This document shows positions 18,201 to 26,800 of a DNA stretch of 64,000 bases, piece by piece. Position numbers and translations under genes: made by a program. The stretch comes from a virus: positions 1 to 64,000 of the IMG/VR virus record IMGVR_UViG_3300035670_000189; one strand, written 5' to 3'. The notes under the pieces were generated by a model. It saw only the letters and a list, made by a program, of their open reading frames with translations, searched no databases and was not told the origin of the DNA. Position 1 is the stretch's first letter; every line of letters starts with the position of its first letter.

Positions 18201-18884
18201 CGCAACTCTTCAAGCCCTGCCGCTGCTGACACATTGGGCGTCCTTTATTTCGCGGGGAATAACGCCGATATTAACGACCTTAACTATGCGTATGTTGCGG
18301 GGAGGATCACTAGCACAACATCTGGTTCCGAAGACGGGCAACTTTATTTTGGAGTAGCGCAAAACGGCGTATCCACTGAAGTAGCCACCATTGATTATCA
18401 GGGCCATTTGATCGTCCCTGCTGGCATCACACTCGGCACATCCACTGCTACATACGCCGCAGCCAACACCCTCGACGACTACGAAGAAGGCACTTGGACG
18501 CCTGTGATTGCTGATGCTACAACTGGCGGTAATACTGGGTCTGCGACAATCAGCTATGCCAACTACACCAAGATTGGTCGTCAGGTTACTCTTTCCGCGC
18601 AGCTTGCTAACGTCGTCACTACTGGAATGACAGCCGGAAATATTTTGTATGTTCGCGGGCTACCGTTTACTTCTTCAGCGACAAACTCTGCTACAGGCGC
18701 AGTGACAGCAGACACCCTTGCATACGCAGCGTCAAGAACCAACGTAGTGGCTTATATTGCCCAGTCAGACTCATGGTTGTATTTTCCCACCAGCGGAAGC
18801 GGACAAGCAGATTCTAATACGCTTGTATCTTATGTAACCTCTGGAACAACGGATATTTGGTTCACCGTCACCTACATCGTTTAA
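15240..18884 (+). CDS. Tail fibre / receptor-binding protein
   Basis: The 1214-aa protein is likely the host-recognition fibre. The N-terminus (about 1-150) is the conserved virion-attachment part. Residues about 150-500 are beta-repeat shaft with Gly/Asn/Thr motifs such as GNITLTPxGTGxV. A module around ITGST-x-AYG occurs twice (about 545-675 and 835-960), each ending in YFAG. The C-terminus contains LDDYEEGTWTP, a sequence often heading receptor-binding or carbohydrate-binding tips. The distal third is visibly less GC-biased at third positions than the shaft, consistent with module exchange. Confidence 0.82.
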   Translation: MTTQYTPILKLALPVTGELSGSWGDVVNDNITSMVEQAIAGLATISTWTANAHTLTTANGTTDESRCAMLVAEDGAGLAAAGEIICPASSKLYVLKNDTSYAITLKTSGGSGVAVASGETAFLFCDGTNVNACVTTIIDGHITGNLTVDGNATINGNTTLGNATSDTITATARFASGLTPSADNTYDLGSSGNSWKDVYIDGTAYVALVDINGGTIDGVSIGATTPATFLAVDNLSLNGNTIASTDTNGNVVIAPNGTGDVQLDADTVRVGDSAAAVTLTSNGAGALTVTTGGAADLTLSTNSGTTSGTITIANGANGNITLTPDGTGDVRLLADTTVLGDSNTDTYLTTNGTGNLNLTTNGGTNSGVIQIAQGANGNITLTPNGTGSVSVPKLVVSTGTATRVPYITTGGLITDSANLTFNGTDLTVSGAVNAGSINATTLDLTNLEVTNIKAKDGTAGMQIADSTGVVSFTANPTLSGGTANGVAYLNGSKVLTTGSALTFDGSTLATTGALTVDGNATLGNASGDVVTISGKLGFGSAPATNTGIYYRSTGSQITGSTSAYGIYMDVPFASDVTTLADAARFRVNTAAAAYTLSNAIGLRLVDAVKGSGSTITTLHGLYVADQTQGATNYGIRSLVTSGSNKWNLYVDGTADNYFAGDVGINTDTPDFPLDVNGEARITTSAGYNLIYQTSNSRYRLNFVNDAGSANVDATLRATSFLFLDSAGSTTMSLDSSGVLYVGNRTSSVTGSKLTVYGDDSDTAATVAAFGQYNAAGTDRAYLAIKADPVGNGITLDSTGTGAGYLAIAEGGTETIRFTTSNTIGIGNNGSNSVTVYNGKDITGSTTAYGFYLTGTVQSDVTSTAIGYRSSMGTEAASFTVTAMMQFYASQATFGAGSAVTSQHGFYASSTLSDATNNYGFTGALAAASNTYNLYMPGSAQNYFAGNLGLGVAVPLAQLHIVGSDTTNQVIIENTDAASTSAPDLQLYRNSSSPAAADTLGVLYFAGNNADINDLNYAYVAGRITSTTSGSEDGQLYFGVAQNGVSTEVATIDYQGHLIVPAGITLGTSTATYAAANTLDDYEEGTWTPVIADATTGGNTGSATISYANYTKIGRQVTLSAQLANVVTTGMTAGNILYVRGLPFTSSATNSATGAVTADTLAYAASRTNVVAYIAQSDSWLYFPTSGSGQADSNTLVSYVTSGTTDIWFTVTYIV

Positions 18885-18934
18885 CCCCAATACCCCGGCT
18901 GGACTGTCGGGGCTGACCTTGAAAGGAAACTAAA

Positions 18935-19228
18935 ATGGCTCTCGAAAAACAAACCTCTGTGGACAAGATTGAAGTGCTCGAACAAGGGCAAGTTCAAGTC
19001 CGTACAGCAACACGCATTGTGGAAGACGGCAAAGTCATCTCCTCAAACTTCCACCGTCATGTGGTTGTGCCCGGTGATGATTACAGCCAAGAGGACGCGC
19101 GCGTTCAGGCCATCTGCGCCGCCACTCACACTGCTGAAGTTGTCGCTGCTTATCAAGCGGCACAAACCCCTGTGCAGGTCGCACCCGATGTGGCAAACTC
19201 TGCTGCAACAGAAGAACCCGTAGCCTGA
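18935..19228 (+). CDS. Small tail-fibre-associated protein, unknown
   Basis: The 97-aa protein has a motif RHVVVPGDDYSQEDARVQAI that I recall next to fibre genes in related phages, and an acidic/Ala-rich C-terminus. GAAAGGAAACTAAA precedes the ATG. It directly follows the fibre gene and ends in a weak terminator, so it may be a fibre chaperone or accessory protein; this is inference. Confidence 0.6.
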   Translation: MALEKQTSVDKIEVLEQGQVQVRTATRIVEDGKVISSNFHRHVVVPGDDYSQEDARVQAICAATHTAEVVAAYQAAQTPVQVAPDVANSAATEEPVA

Positions 19229-19245
19229 CGGTCTCAGGCGTTTTT
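19223..19245 (+). terminator. Weak intrinsic terminator
   Basis: Stem GCCTGA/TCAGGC with loop CGGTC is followed by GTTTTT. The stem overlaps the upstream stop codon. With only 6 bp it probably attenuates rather than stops transcription. Confidence 0.6.
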
Positions 19246-19259
19246 AGAAGGAAACTGAA

Positions 19260-19496
19260 ATGGCAAATACAAAAACCCCCATTTCCATCGACGGTACTGA
19301 GTACCAATTTGAAGACCTGAGCCAGCAACAGCAGGCCATGGTCAACCATGTGGCTGATCTGGATCGCAAGCTGGCCTCGGCCCGCTTCAACGTGGATCAA
19401 CTCCAAGTTGGCCGCGACGCGTTCTTCGCTATGCTCAAGCAGTCGTTGGCTCAAGAGGTCAAAGATGAAGCTGCACAACCCGCCGAAAACGCTTGA
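19260..19496 (+). CDS. DUF6447-like small coiled-coil protein
   Basis: The 78-aa protein opens ISIDGTEYQFEDLSQQQQAM and continues as a helical heptad segment, like the DUF6447 family from memory. SD AGAAGGAAAC. The downstream zinc-ribbon gene starts inside its 3' end. Function unknown; it lies in the block leading to the lysis genes. Confidence 0.6.
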   Translation: MANTKTPISIDGTEYQFEDLSQQQQAMVNHVADLDRKLASARFNVDQLQVGRDAFFAMLKQSLAQEVKDEAAQPAENA

Positions 19497-19677
19497 TGAC
19501 GGCACGGTAGAGCCTGCTCACACGGTGCATGCCGTGTGTGCGGCTTGTGGCTACGACTTGGATGAGGCCGAACTGGCCGCAGACACTTGCTCGGATTGCG
19601 GGGCACCCCTCAATCTCAAGCAGTCGGTGTCCATCCAAGTCACCACACTGCCCCCGCTGTTTGGCACTACGCTGTAA
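19465..19677 (+). CDS. Small zinc-ribbon protein
   Basis: The 70-aa protein has CAACG and CSDCG pairs about 20 residues apart, a classic four-Cys ribbon. ATG 19465 is chosen: AGAGG lies upstream and the longer frame would be shadow coding of the preceding gene, which it overlaps by 32 nt. It is 9 nt before the holin-like gene. Role unknown. Confidence 0.65.
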   Translation: MKLHNPPKTLDDGTVEPAHTVHAVCAACGYDLDEAELAADTCSDCGAPLNLKQSVSIQVTTLPPLFGTTL

Positions 19678-19686
19678 GGAACTGCG

Positions 19687-20214
19687 ATGCCGATTCCCGC
19701 GTTTCTCGCCCCGCTTCTTGGCCAAGGTCTCAACCTGCTGGCCAATGCCGCCATGGCAAAGGGCAAGGAATGGGTGGAAGAAAAAACCGGCGTAAAACTG
19801 GAGCCCAACATGTCCGACAAAGACTTGTTGGCGCTTCGCCAATACGAGATGGATCACGAGGAAGAACTCCTGCGCATTCGTCTGGAGAACAACAAACTTG
19901 ACTTGCAGGCGTTTGAACTGGAAGTCAAAGACCGCGACAGCGCCCGTGAGCGCGATGCGTGGTACGTGAGGATGGGCCAGCACAACTACCGTGCGGACTT
20001 GATGTTCCTGCTGGCCGTGTGCATGATTGCCGCCCTCGTCTACATCGTGTGGCAAGACCCCGCGATCAATGAGTACGTCAAAGGCATCTTCACGTTGGTC
20101 TTGGGCCGATTCCTTGGCTACCTCGACAACATCTACAACTTCGAGTTCGGGACGACCCGTGGCTCCAAGAACAAGGATGAGACCATCAAGAATCTGAGCG
20201 GAGGTGGGCAATGA
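19687..20214 (+). CDS. Holin-like membrane protein
   Basis: The 175-aa protein has a hydrophobic N-terminal segment (about 5-22), a charged helical middle, and hydrophobic helices at about 103-122 and 130-145. A conserved tail, YNFEFGTTRGSKNKDETI, follows; the layout is like 3-TM holins. Immediately downstream and overlapping (ATGA) is the endolysin, giving a two-gene lysis cassette. It would form inner-membrane lesions that release the endolysin. Confidence 0.7.
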   Translation: MPIPAFLAPLLGQGLNLLANAAMAKGKEWVEEKTGVKLEPNMSDKDLLALRQYEMDHEEELLRIRLENNKLDLQAFELEVKDRDSARERDAWYVRMGQHNYRADLMFLLAVCMIAALVYIVWQDPAINEYVKGIFTLVLGRFLGYLDNIYNFEFGTTRGSKNKDETIKNLSGGGQ

Positions 20215-20549
20215 GTCTCGTCGCCGAACAGTGGGCTTTCCTGCAAGACGTATGCAAGCTGGTCGAGAAGGCCAAGGAGCTTGGCTTTGTGGTGACCGGT
20301 GGCGAGTTGTTTCGTACCGTCGAGCAGCAGCGTATCCACTTCAACGCCGGACGGTCTAAGACCATGAACTCGGTGCACATGAAACGGTGCGCGATCGACT
20401 TCAACTTCTTCAAGGATGGCAAGCTGATCTGGGACAAGGCCACGCTGGCCCCGCTGGGCGAGTACTGGGAGTCCCTGCATGAGAAAAACCGCTGGGGTGG
20501 TAACTTCCGCTCGTTGGTCGATGTGCCCCACTTTGAACGGAACGTATAA
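20211..20549 (+). CDS. Endolysin, M15-family peptidase
   Basis: The 112-aa protein has the zinc ligand pattern of M15 (VanY/L-Ala-D-Glu peptidase-like) enzymes: S54-x-H56-x4-A61-x-D63 and D104-x-x-H107. It would cleave the peptide stem of peptidoglycan to lyse the cell. It has no signal peptide, in keeping with release through the adjacent holin. The short length is normal for single-domain phage M15 lysins. The start overlaps the holin stop. Confidence 0.82.
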   Translation: MSLVAEQWAFLQDVCKLVEKAKELGFVVTGGELFRTVEQQRIHFNAGRSKTMNSVHMKRCAIDFNFFKDGKLIWDKATLAPLGEYWESLHEKNRWGGNFRSLVDVPHFERNV

Positions 20550-20551
20550 CC

Positions 20552-22654
20552 ATGCCACTCAAGAAAATCGTACTCAAGCCCGGTGTCAACCGCGAGAACA
20601 CCCGCTACACGAACGAGGGTGGCTGGTATGAGAGCGACAAGGTGCGCTTTCGTCAAGGCACGCCCGAGAAGATCGGCGGCTGGCAGCGCATCTCTGCAAA
20701 CACGTTTTTGGGTGTCTGCCGAAGCCTGTGGAACTGGGTGACTCTGGGCTCCATCAACTTGGTTGGTGTGGGCACCAACCTCAAGTTCTATCTGGAAAAT
20801 GGCGGTGCGTACTACGACATCACACCGTTCCGTGATCAGGTCACGCTGACCAACCCCTTCGAGACTTTCAACGGCTCCCCGATCGTGGAAGTGACTGACG
20901 CCAACGGTGGCTACATCGACGGCGACTTTGTGACGTTCTACGGTGGCTCCGCAGTGGGTGGGCTGACCATCCGAGGCACATACGAGATCACGGTCACGGG
21001 CACCAACACCTACACGATCGACGTGGGCACTGCGGCTTCATCCGACGCCACGGGTGGCGGTACGGTCTATGCGCTGTACCAGATCAACGTCGGCCCTGCA
21101 TACGTGCAGCCGCTGACTGGCTGGGGCGCAAGCACATGGGGTTCTGGCACGTGGGGTATTGGCGCATCTTCGACCGACGCGCTGCGCCTGTGGAGCCAAC
21201 AAAACTTTGGCGAAGACTTGGTGTTCGGCCCTCGCGGGGGCGAAATCTACTACTGGGACGCCACTACCGGACTCACGGCGCTGTCGTTCTCCGCTACGGT
21301 GGCCAACCCCACAGTCATCACCGCTGCCGCTGCATACCCTGACGGCACACCAATCCGGTTCGCTCCTGATTCTGGGGCCACGCTGCCCCTTGGTATCGAG
21401 CCGGGCAAGATGTATTTTGTCGAGAACGCCTCGGGCACCTCGTTCAACATCTCGGAAACCTATGGTGGGGCGCTGGTTGAAGTCACGGGGGCCGGGACGG
21501 GTATCAGCCGAATCCTGCCAAATGCGTACGCCCTGAGCGATTTTGGTGGCTCCTCTGACGTGCCGACACATCAGAACTACCTGCTGGTGTCGGACATCAG
21601 CCGCTTTGTGTTTGCCTTCGGTTGTAACGACTACGGCTCAGCTACGGTTGACCCGATGCTCATTCGCTGGTGCGATCAGGAAGACCCCTACAACTGGACA
21701 CCTGCATCAACCAACCAAGCGGGTTTCCTGCGCCTGTCCCGTGGCTCTGAGATCATCACGGCCACCCAGTCTCGTCAGGAAATCTTGGTGTGGACGGACG
21801 CCGCTGTGTATTCGCTCCAGTACGTCGGTGCCCCGATCGTGTGGTCTGGACAGTTGGTGGGCGAGAACATCTCCATTGCTGGCCAGAACGCAGTGGCGTA
21901 CGCCAACGGCGTGTCTTACTGGATGGGCAAGGACAAGTTCTACAAGTACGACGGTCGCACCCAACCGCTGCCTTGTGACCTGCGCCGTTACGTCTTTGAA
22001 GACATCAACACCTCCCAGTACGCACAGATCGTCGCTGGCACAAACGAGGGCTTCCACGAAATCTGGTGGTTCTACTGCTCGGCCAACTCGACTGACATCG
22101 ACCGCTACGTCGTCTACAACTACTTGGAAAACGTGTGGATGTACGGCACCATGGCTCGCACCGCGTGGCTGGATTCCGGTCTGCGTGAGTACCCACTGGC
22201 CGCGACGTATGTCAACAACCTCGTCAACCATGAGCAGGGTCTGGACGACAACATGGGGGCAACCCCGCTGCCGATCGAGGCGTATATCGTCTCGTCTGAA
22301 TTTGACCTCGATGACGGCCACAACTTCATGTTTGTCTGGCGCGTGCTGCCTGACATGACGTTTGCCAATTCGACGGCTGCGGCCCCCACAGCAACGATGT
22401 ACCTGCTGCCTCTGAAGAACTCGGGCTCTGGGTACTCTGTGAACACCGCGACAAACGCCAACCACTCGGTCGCCAACAGTAGCTTTGCCAGCGTCACCCG
22501 CACGGCGGTGCTGCCGGTCGAGCAGTTCACCGGGCAGATTTTTACCCGCGTGCGCGGTCGCCAGATGGCCATGAAGATCGAGTCCACTGATCTGGGCGTG
22601 ACGTGGCAGTTGGGTGCACCCCGTATTGACATGCGCCCTGATGGACGTAGGTGA
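20552..22654 (+). CDS. Tail nozzle / tail tubular protein B-like
   Basis: The 700-aa mostly beta protein starts with a T7 gp12-like signature (ESDKVRFRQGTPEKIGGWQ, about 28-46) followed by propeller-like repeats with SLWNW and LRLWSQQNFGEDLVFGPRGG. Such nozzle or hub proteins form the tail tip and hold back the DNA. The gene lies between the lysis genes and a jelly-roll protein. P22 gp10-like hub is an alternative name for the same role. Confidence 0.75.
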   Translation: MPLKKIVLKPGVNRENTRYTNEGGWYESDKVRFRQGTPEKIGGWQRISANTFLGVCRSLWNWVTLGSINLVGVGTNLKFYLENGGAYYDITPFRDQVTLTNPFETFNGSPIVEVTDANGGYIDGDFVTFYGGSAVGGLTIRGTYEITVTGTNTYTIDVGTAASSDATGGGTVYALYQINVGPAYVQPLTGWGASTWGSGTWGIGASSTDALRLWSQQNFGEDLVFGPRGGEIYYWDATTGLTALSFSATVANPTVITAAAAYPDGTPIRFAPDSGATLPLGIEPGKMYFVENASGTSFNISETYGGALVEVTGAGTGISRILPNAYALSDFGGSSDVPTHQNYLLVSDISRFVFAFGCNDYGSATVDPMLIRWCDQEDPYNWTPASTNQAGFLRLSRGSEIITATQSRQEILVWTDAAVYSLQYVGAPIVWSGQLVGENISIAGQNAVAYANGVSYWMGKDKFYKYDGRTQPLPCDLRRYVFEDINTSQYAQIVAGTNEGFHEIWWFYCSANSTDIDRYVVYNYLENVWMYGTMARTAWLDSGLREYPLAATYVNNLVNHEQGLDDNMGATPLPIEAYIVSSEFDLDDGHNFMFVWRVLPDMTFANSTAAAPTATMYLLPLKNSGSGYSVNTATNANHSVANSSFASVTRTAVLPVEQFTGQIFTRVRGRQMAMKIESTDLGVTWQLGAPRIDMRPDGRR

Positions 22655-22655
22655 C

Positions 22656-22715
22656 ATGTATACCGATCGCAAAGTTACGTGTATGCTTGAACGCCTGCAC
22701 TGGGGGATTACGTAA
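22656..22715 (+). CDS. Possible 19-codon mini-ORF
   Basis: ATG 22656 begins one base after the upstream stop and reads 19 codons to a TAA that overlaps the next ATG (TAATG). The spacing suggests a coupling leader rather than a functional peptide; codon evidence is too short to judge. Confidence 0.25.
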   Translation: MYTDRKVTCMLERLHWGIT

Positions 22716-23362
22716 TGTCAGGGAACCTCGGACAAGTCGAACCCCCAGCACTCCCGCTGGGGCCAGAACAGTACAACCGGCCTTACCAAGACCAGTTGAA
22801 CAACGTGCACCGCCTGTTCTACAACCGTCTGACCAACGCGTTCAATGCCATCCTCGGCACCAACGGTGGCAAGTACATCGACTGCCCCAACGGGCTGTTT
22901 TTCAACACCGCCGACCAGACGTTCGCTCTTGCAAACACAGCGTACCCGATCGTCTACAACCAGACGTATTTGAACAACGCCGTGGCTATCCAGTCGGGTA
23001 GCACGAGCAGAATTGAAGTCACCGTCGGGGGCATCTACAACTTCCAGTACACCGGGCAGCTTGAAAGCACAAACAGCAGTTCAAAAGACTTCTTTGTGTG
23101 GATTCGCCGTGACGGGGTGGACATTGGGTACTCCACTCGTGCGTACAGCATTTCTGGCAGCGGCACGTACCGCCCAGTTTCATACTCGTTTGACATTGAC
23201 GTTCAGGCGGGGCAGTACATCGAACTGATGGTGTCCGCTTCGGACACATCGCTTAATCTTGGCGCATCTTCGGCGGTCAGCCCCCACCCCGGAATCCCGT
23301 CGTCTGTGATGACGGTGAACTTCATTGCGCCGCTGCCAGCCACGTTGCCTACCCCGCCGTAA
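22715..23362 (+). CDS. Jelly-roll (C1q-like) tail protein
   Basis: The 215-aa protein has a helical N-terminus (1-50) then a probable C1q/TNF-like beta sandwich: NGLFFNTADQTFALANTAYP, RIEVTVGGIYNFQYTGQLES, FFVWIRRDGVDIGYSTRAY, AGQYIELMVS. Such trimers commonly form tail spike or fibre tips. It follows the nozzle gene, fitting a tail-tip component. Family recognition is by pattern. Confidence 0.65.
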   Translation: MSGNLGQVEPPALPLGPEQYNRPYQDQLNNVHRLFYNRLTNAFNAILGTNGGKYIDCPNGLFFNTADQTFALANTAYPIVYNQTYLNNAVAIQSGSTSRIEVTVGGIYNFQYTGQLESTNSSSKDFFVWIRRDGVDIGYSTRAYSISGSGTYRPVSYSFDIDVQAGQYIELMVSASDTSLNLGASSAVSPHPGIPSSVMTVNFIAPLPATLPTPP

Positions 23363-23377
23363 TAACAGGACTGTACT

Positions 23378-23429
23378 CCCGTGCAGGATGGCGGTAAACT
23401 ACACGGGCCCTTACTAAACACACCGCCAT
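23378..23429 (+). promoter_or_regulatory. Candidate H-type pseudoknot masking a start codon
   Basis: Two interleaved inverted repeats are visible: CCCGTG (23378-23383) with CACGGG (23402-23407), and ATGGCGGT (23388-23395) with ACCGCCAT (23422-23429). The order a-b-a'-b' can fold as an H-type pseudoknot. The last arm covers the AT of the next gene's ATG (23428), which has no SD. Confidence 0.4.
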
Positions 23430-23889
23430 GAAACTTGTTGACAGCCGCACTAAGCAGTTGGATTACGCGCAAATTTTGCACGCGTACCATAGCAACGAGG
23501 CCAAAAGCGGTAAGTTGAAAGATTTTAAGGTGTGGATGCTGGCAACCGCCGCCGCTATTTCCAAGTTGAACGCTGATGGCGCAATCATTGGGAACACGTT
23601 TTTTATGGCCAAACGTGGCGCGGGTAGCAACAGCAACAAAGCTATGGTCTGGGCGATGAACGCCGACACTCTGCAAAACATGGTGGACAACGTAGCGGAA
23701 GGGCTCACCCGATTGGTAAACGACGGCGTGCAAGAAGTAGTGGCCATGTACAGAAGTCCTGCCATAAGTCGTGTACTTAAACAGGCGTTCAACAAGATTA
23801 AAACTGGCGACGACACCATTACTTTTACCAAGACTGCCAAGGGCATGATCATCATGCAGATGAAACTTGATGGGGGCGACAATGTGTGA
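23428..23889 (+). CDS. Conserved virion-region protein, unknown
   Basis: The 153-aa alpha/beta protein has the conserved-looking stretches MVWAMNADTLQNMVDNV and VVAMYRSPAISRVLKQAFNK, recalled from marine phages without function. The architecture is faintly like a GNAT fold, but no acetyl-CoA motif is clear. It lacks an SD and follows the pseudoknot-like leader. The stop overlaps the next gene's start. Confidence 0.65.
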   Translation: MKLVDSRTKQLDYAQILHAYHSNEAKSGKLKDFKVWMLATAAAISKLNADGAIIGNTFFMAKRGAGSNSNKAMVWAMNADTLQNMVDNVAEGLTRLVNDGVQEVVAMYRSPAISRVLKQAFNKIKTGDDTITFTKTAKGMIIMQMKLDGGDNV

Positions 23890-26800
23890 TCCAGTCCAAG
23901 AACTCGAAAACGCGTTTGACGCAGTTGGTGATTTTGTAGAAGACGTAGTAGACGCGGTTGGAGACGCAGTTGACTGGGTTGTCGATGAAATCATTGACCC
24001 CGTGATGACCACGGTGGGTAATGTGATCGAGGCTGCGCTGGACGACCCGGTAAAAGCTATTGCTCAGGTCGCTGCGATTGCAACAGGTAACGCATGGGCA
24101 CTCCCCCTGATCGAAGGCGCAGACGTAGCCATTGCCGGAGGTGACCTCGGCGATGTACTCGAAGCTACTGCCAAAGCCTATGTGGCCCAGCAGGTTGGCT
24201 CCTACGTAGGCAAAACTGTCGGCAGTGCAGTGTCCAACGCGGGAACCGCTGCCGAATATGGCGTCAAAGCGGGGTCTCAGCAAGCAGCGATGCTGGCGGC
24301 GCAAGAAGCCGGTATGCAGACTGCATCCCAGATCGCCGGGCAGATCGTCGGTGCTGGAGCAGCGTCCTCCGCTGTTGCTGTCGTCACTGGGCAAGACCCA
24401 GTAAAGGCGTTCATCACTGGGGGTGTGGGTGCGGCAGTTCCTGCGGCTTTGGGCCAAGTGCCCGGTTTCACCAAGCTGCCTCCTTCTGCGCAGCAGGTCA
24501 TCAAACAGGCAGTAGCAACTCAGCTTGCAGGTGGTAATGTCACCACAGCCGTTATCGGCTCCGCGATTCAAGCCTCGGGCATCGTCACTGACATCATCAA
24601 CAGCTTCGACCCCAAAGGAACCAAGCTGACCGATGCACAACGTGCTATTGCTACTGACGTGCTCATGGGGTCAACAACTGCGGCTTTGTCCGGCGGCAAA
24701 GTGTCTGCGGCGGTGCAAGCTGCCCTGATGAAGAACGGCTCCAAAGCCCTCGGCGACATGATTACCGACGGGTTCAAGAAAGCTGTCGATGGGGTGTCAA
24801 CCAAGTATGACGCTGCCGAAAAGGCTGCTGCCAAGGTAGACGCCAACATCGCTGCGCAGGAAAAAACTGCTGCCGCGTATAACAAGGTTGTCAACGAACT
24901 CAATGGGCGTGTGGCTGAGCAGGACAAGCTCAAAGCCGCGTACGACAAAGCGGTTACGGCGCAGAAAGCCAATCCGACACAGGCAACGACGGATGCTGCA
25001 AACGCTGCCGCCAAAAAGTACAACGACTACGTGTCGAAGCTCAACACGGACTACGCCAACACATACAAACCACAGATCGACAAGTATGCTGGGGAGTTGG
25101 CTGCAATCCAGAAGGAGTATGGCAATCTGGAGGAGGTCTACTCCAACGCCATGAAAGCTGTTGGCACCGCGACTGACGCGGTGAAAACCCAACTCGACTC
25201 CACGGTGGACACCAGCAACAAGGCGTTTGTCGAAGCACTCGACCCCAGCTTCAATGCTGACCAATACCGCAAGCTCAACGGGCTGGGTGCAGGTGTGGAT
25301 GTGTACGACCACTGGCTGTCCAAGGGTCAGTTTGAAGGGCTCAAGACCAACAACACTGCGGCCCAAGCCGATTTCACCGCACAGAAGGTGCGCCTCATTG
25401 ACGAGTTGGCCAACGCCAAAGGTATCAGCCTGTCGCAGATCAGTGACGTGGACGCCAAGAACTTCTTTGCCAACGTCGATTCCAAGTACGGTGGTGACCT
25501 GAACGCACTCAAGGGTGCGTCGATTCAGGACTTCCTGACTGGCAACACCAAAACTTATGACGACCTGCTCAAGGACTCCAAGTCCGACGGGTTCAAGGTT
25601 GAGATCAACGGTCAAGCCTACGGTGATTGGAACAAGAGCCAACTGAGCGGGTACACCCCTCCGGCGGGCACCCGGCTGGCCACGCAAGACGAGTTCGAGA
25701 ACAACACCGCTGTCTTGTCGTACACCAACGACGGCAAGCCCGTGTGGATCGCACAAGATCAGGGCGTGCGAGTCTGGGACTCCAAGCTCGGCGATTACGT
25801 CTACCAGATGCCCGAAGTCATCGTCACGGCTCCCAAGCTCGAAGACCTGCAAGCCAACGACCCAGAAGCATGGCTCGTCATGGCCGGGAGCATCCCGGGC
25901 GACGGTAAAGGTGGCATCGACGACTTCCTGTACAACTTCGCCAAATCCACGATGGAGTTGGCCAAGACCACGGGTAACTCGACCATCATCAACGGTGCGG
26001 GTAACGCGCTCAAGGCGGGTGGTGGCATCCTCCAAGCGTTCAACGGCCTCGTCACTCTGGCTGGTATCAACCCCAACAACACGGCTGTCGGCAAGTTTGC
26101 CGAGAAGCTGACCAACCTCGGCAAGGCCACAACCACTGCGGAGTACCAAGCCGCTGTTGCTGACATCAACAAGACAATCGGTGAAGCCAAGGGTGTCATG
26201 GGCACCGCCAAGGCGATCTGGGGCGCAGCCACCCAGTACCCTGCTGAGTTCTTGGCCGAGATCGTTGGTGTGGAAGGCATGCAGGAAGTTGTGCCACTGC
26301 TCATCGGTGGTGGTGCGGCAACCGCAGCCAAAGGCTTGGCCCTTGCACGGGGTATGGGTACGAAGCTGGCCGCTGAATGGGGCGCAAAGGCGGGTATCAC
26401 CGCCGCTGCCGCGTCTGACATCGCCGAGAGTACTGGCGGTGCGGCGCAAAGCGCGTTCACTGAAGCCTACAACGTAGCCCGATCCAAGGGTATGTCCGAG
26501 GCTGATGCGACCAAGACTGCGCTGGAGATTGCCAGTCGTACTGGCCTGACCGCAGGTGTGATTACTGCAACTACTCTGGGCATCGGTGGCGCTGCTCTGG
26601 AGAAAGCCATCCTTGGCAAAGCCGGTACCGGCGAGTTGGCCAGCGTCATCGACGCGCTCGGCAAACGGGTCAAAGAAGGTGGCACCATCACCATCAAGGA
26701 AGGCGTCGTTGAGGGTATCGAAGAAGGTCTGACTCAGGGCTACCTCGAAGGTCAGTTGTACCAGCTTGACCCAACCCGTGACATCGCAGGCAACATCACG

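Noticed and set aside
18885-18934. GC hairpin after the tail fibre as terminator
   Set aside because: The candidate stem is short with a large loop and no T-tract follows.
24797-26449. 550-codon minus-strand frame under the giant virion gene
   Set aside because: Antisense to strongly repeated coding sequence; composition (Val/Leu/Gly/His-rich) is typical of antisense shadows in GC-rich DNA.
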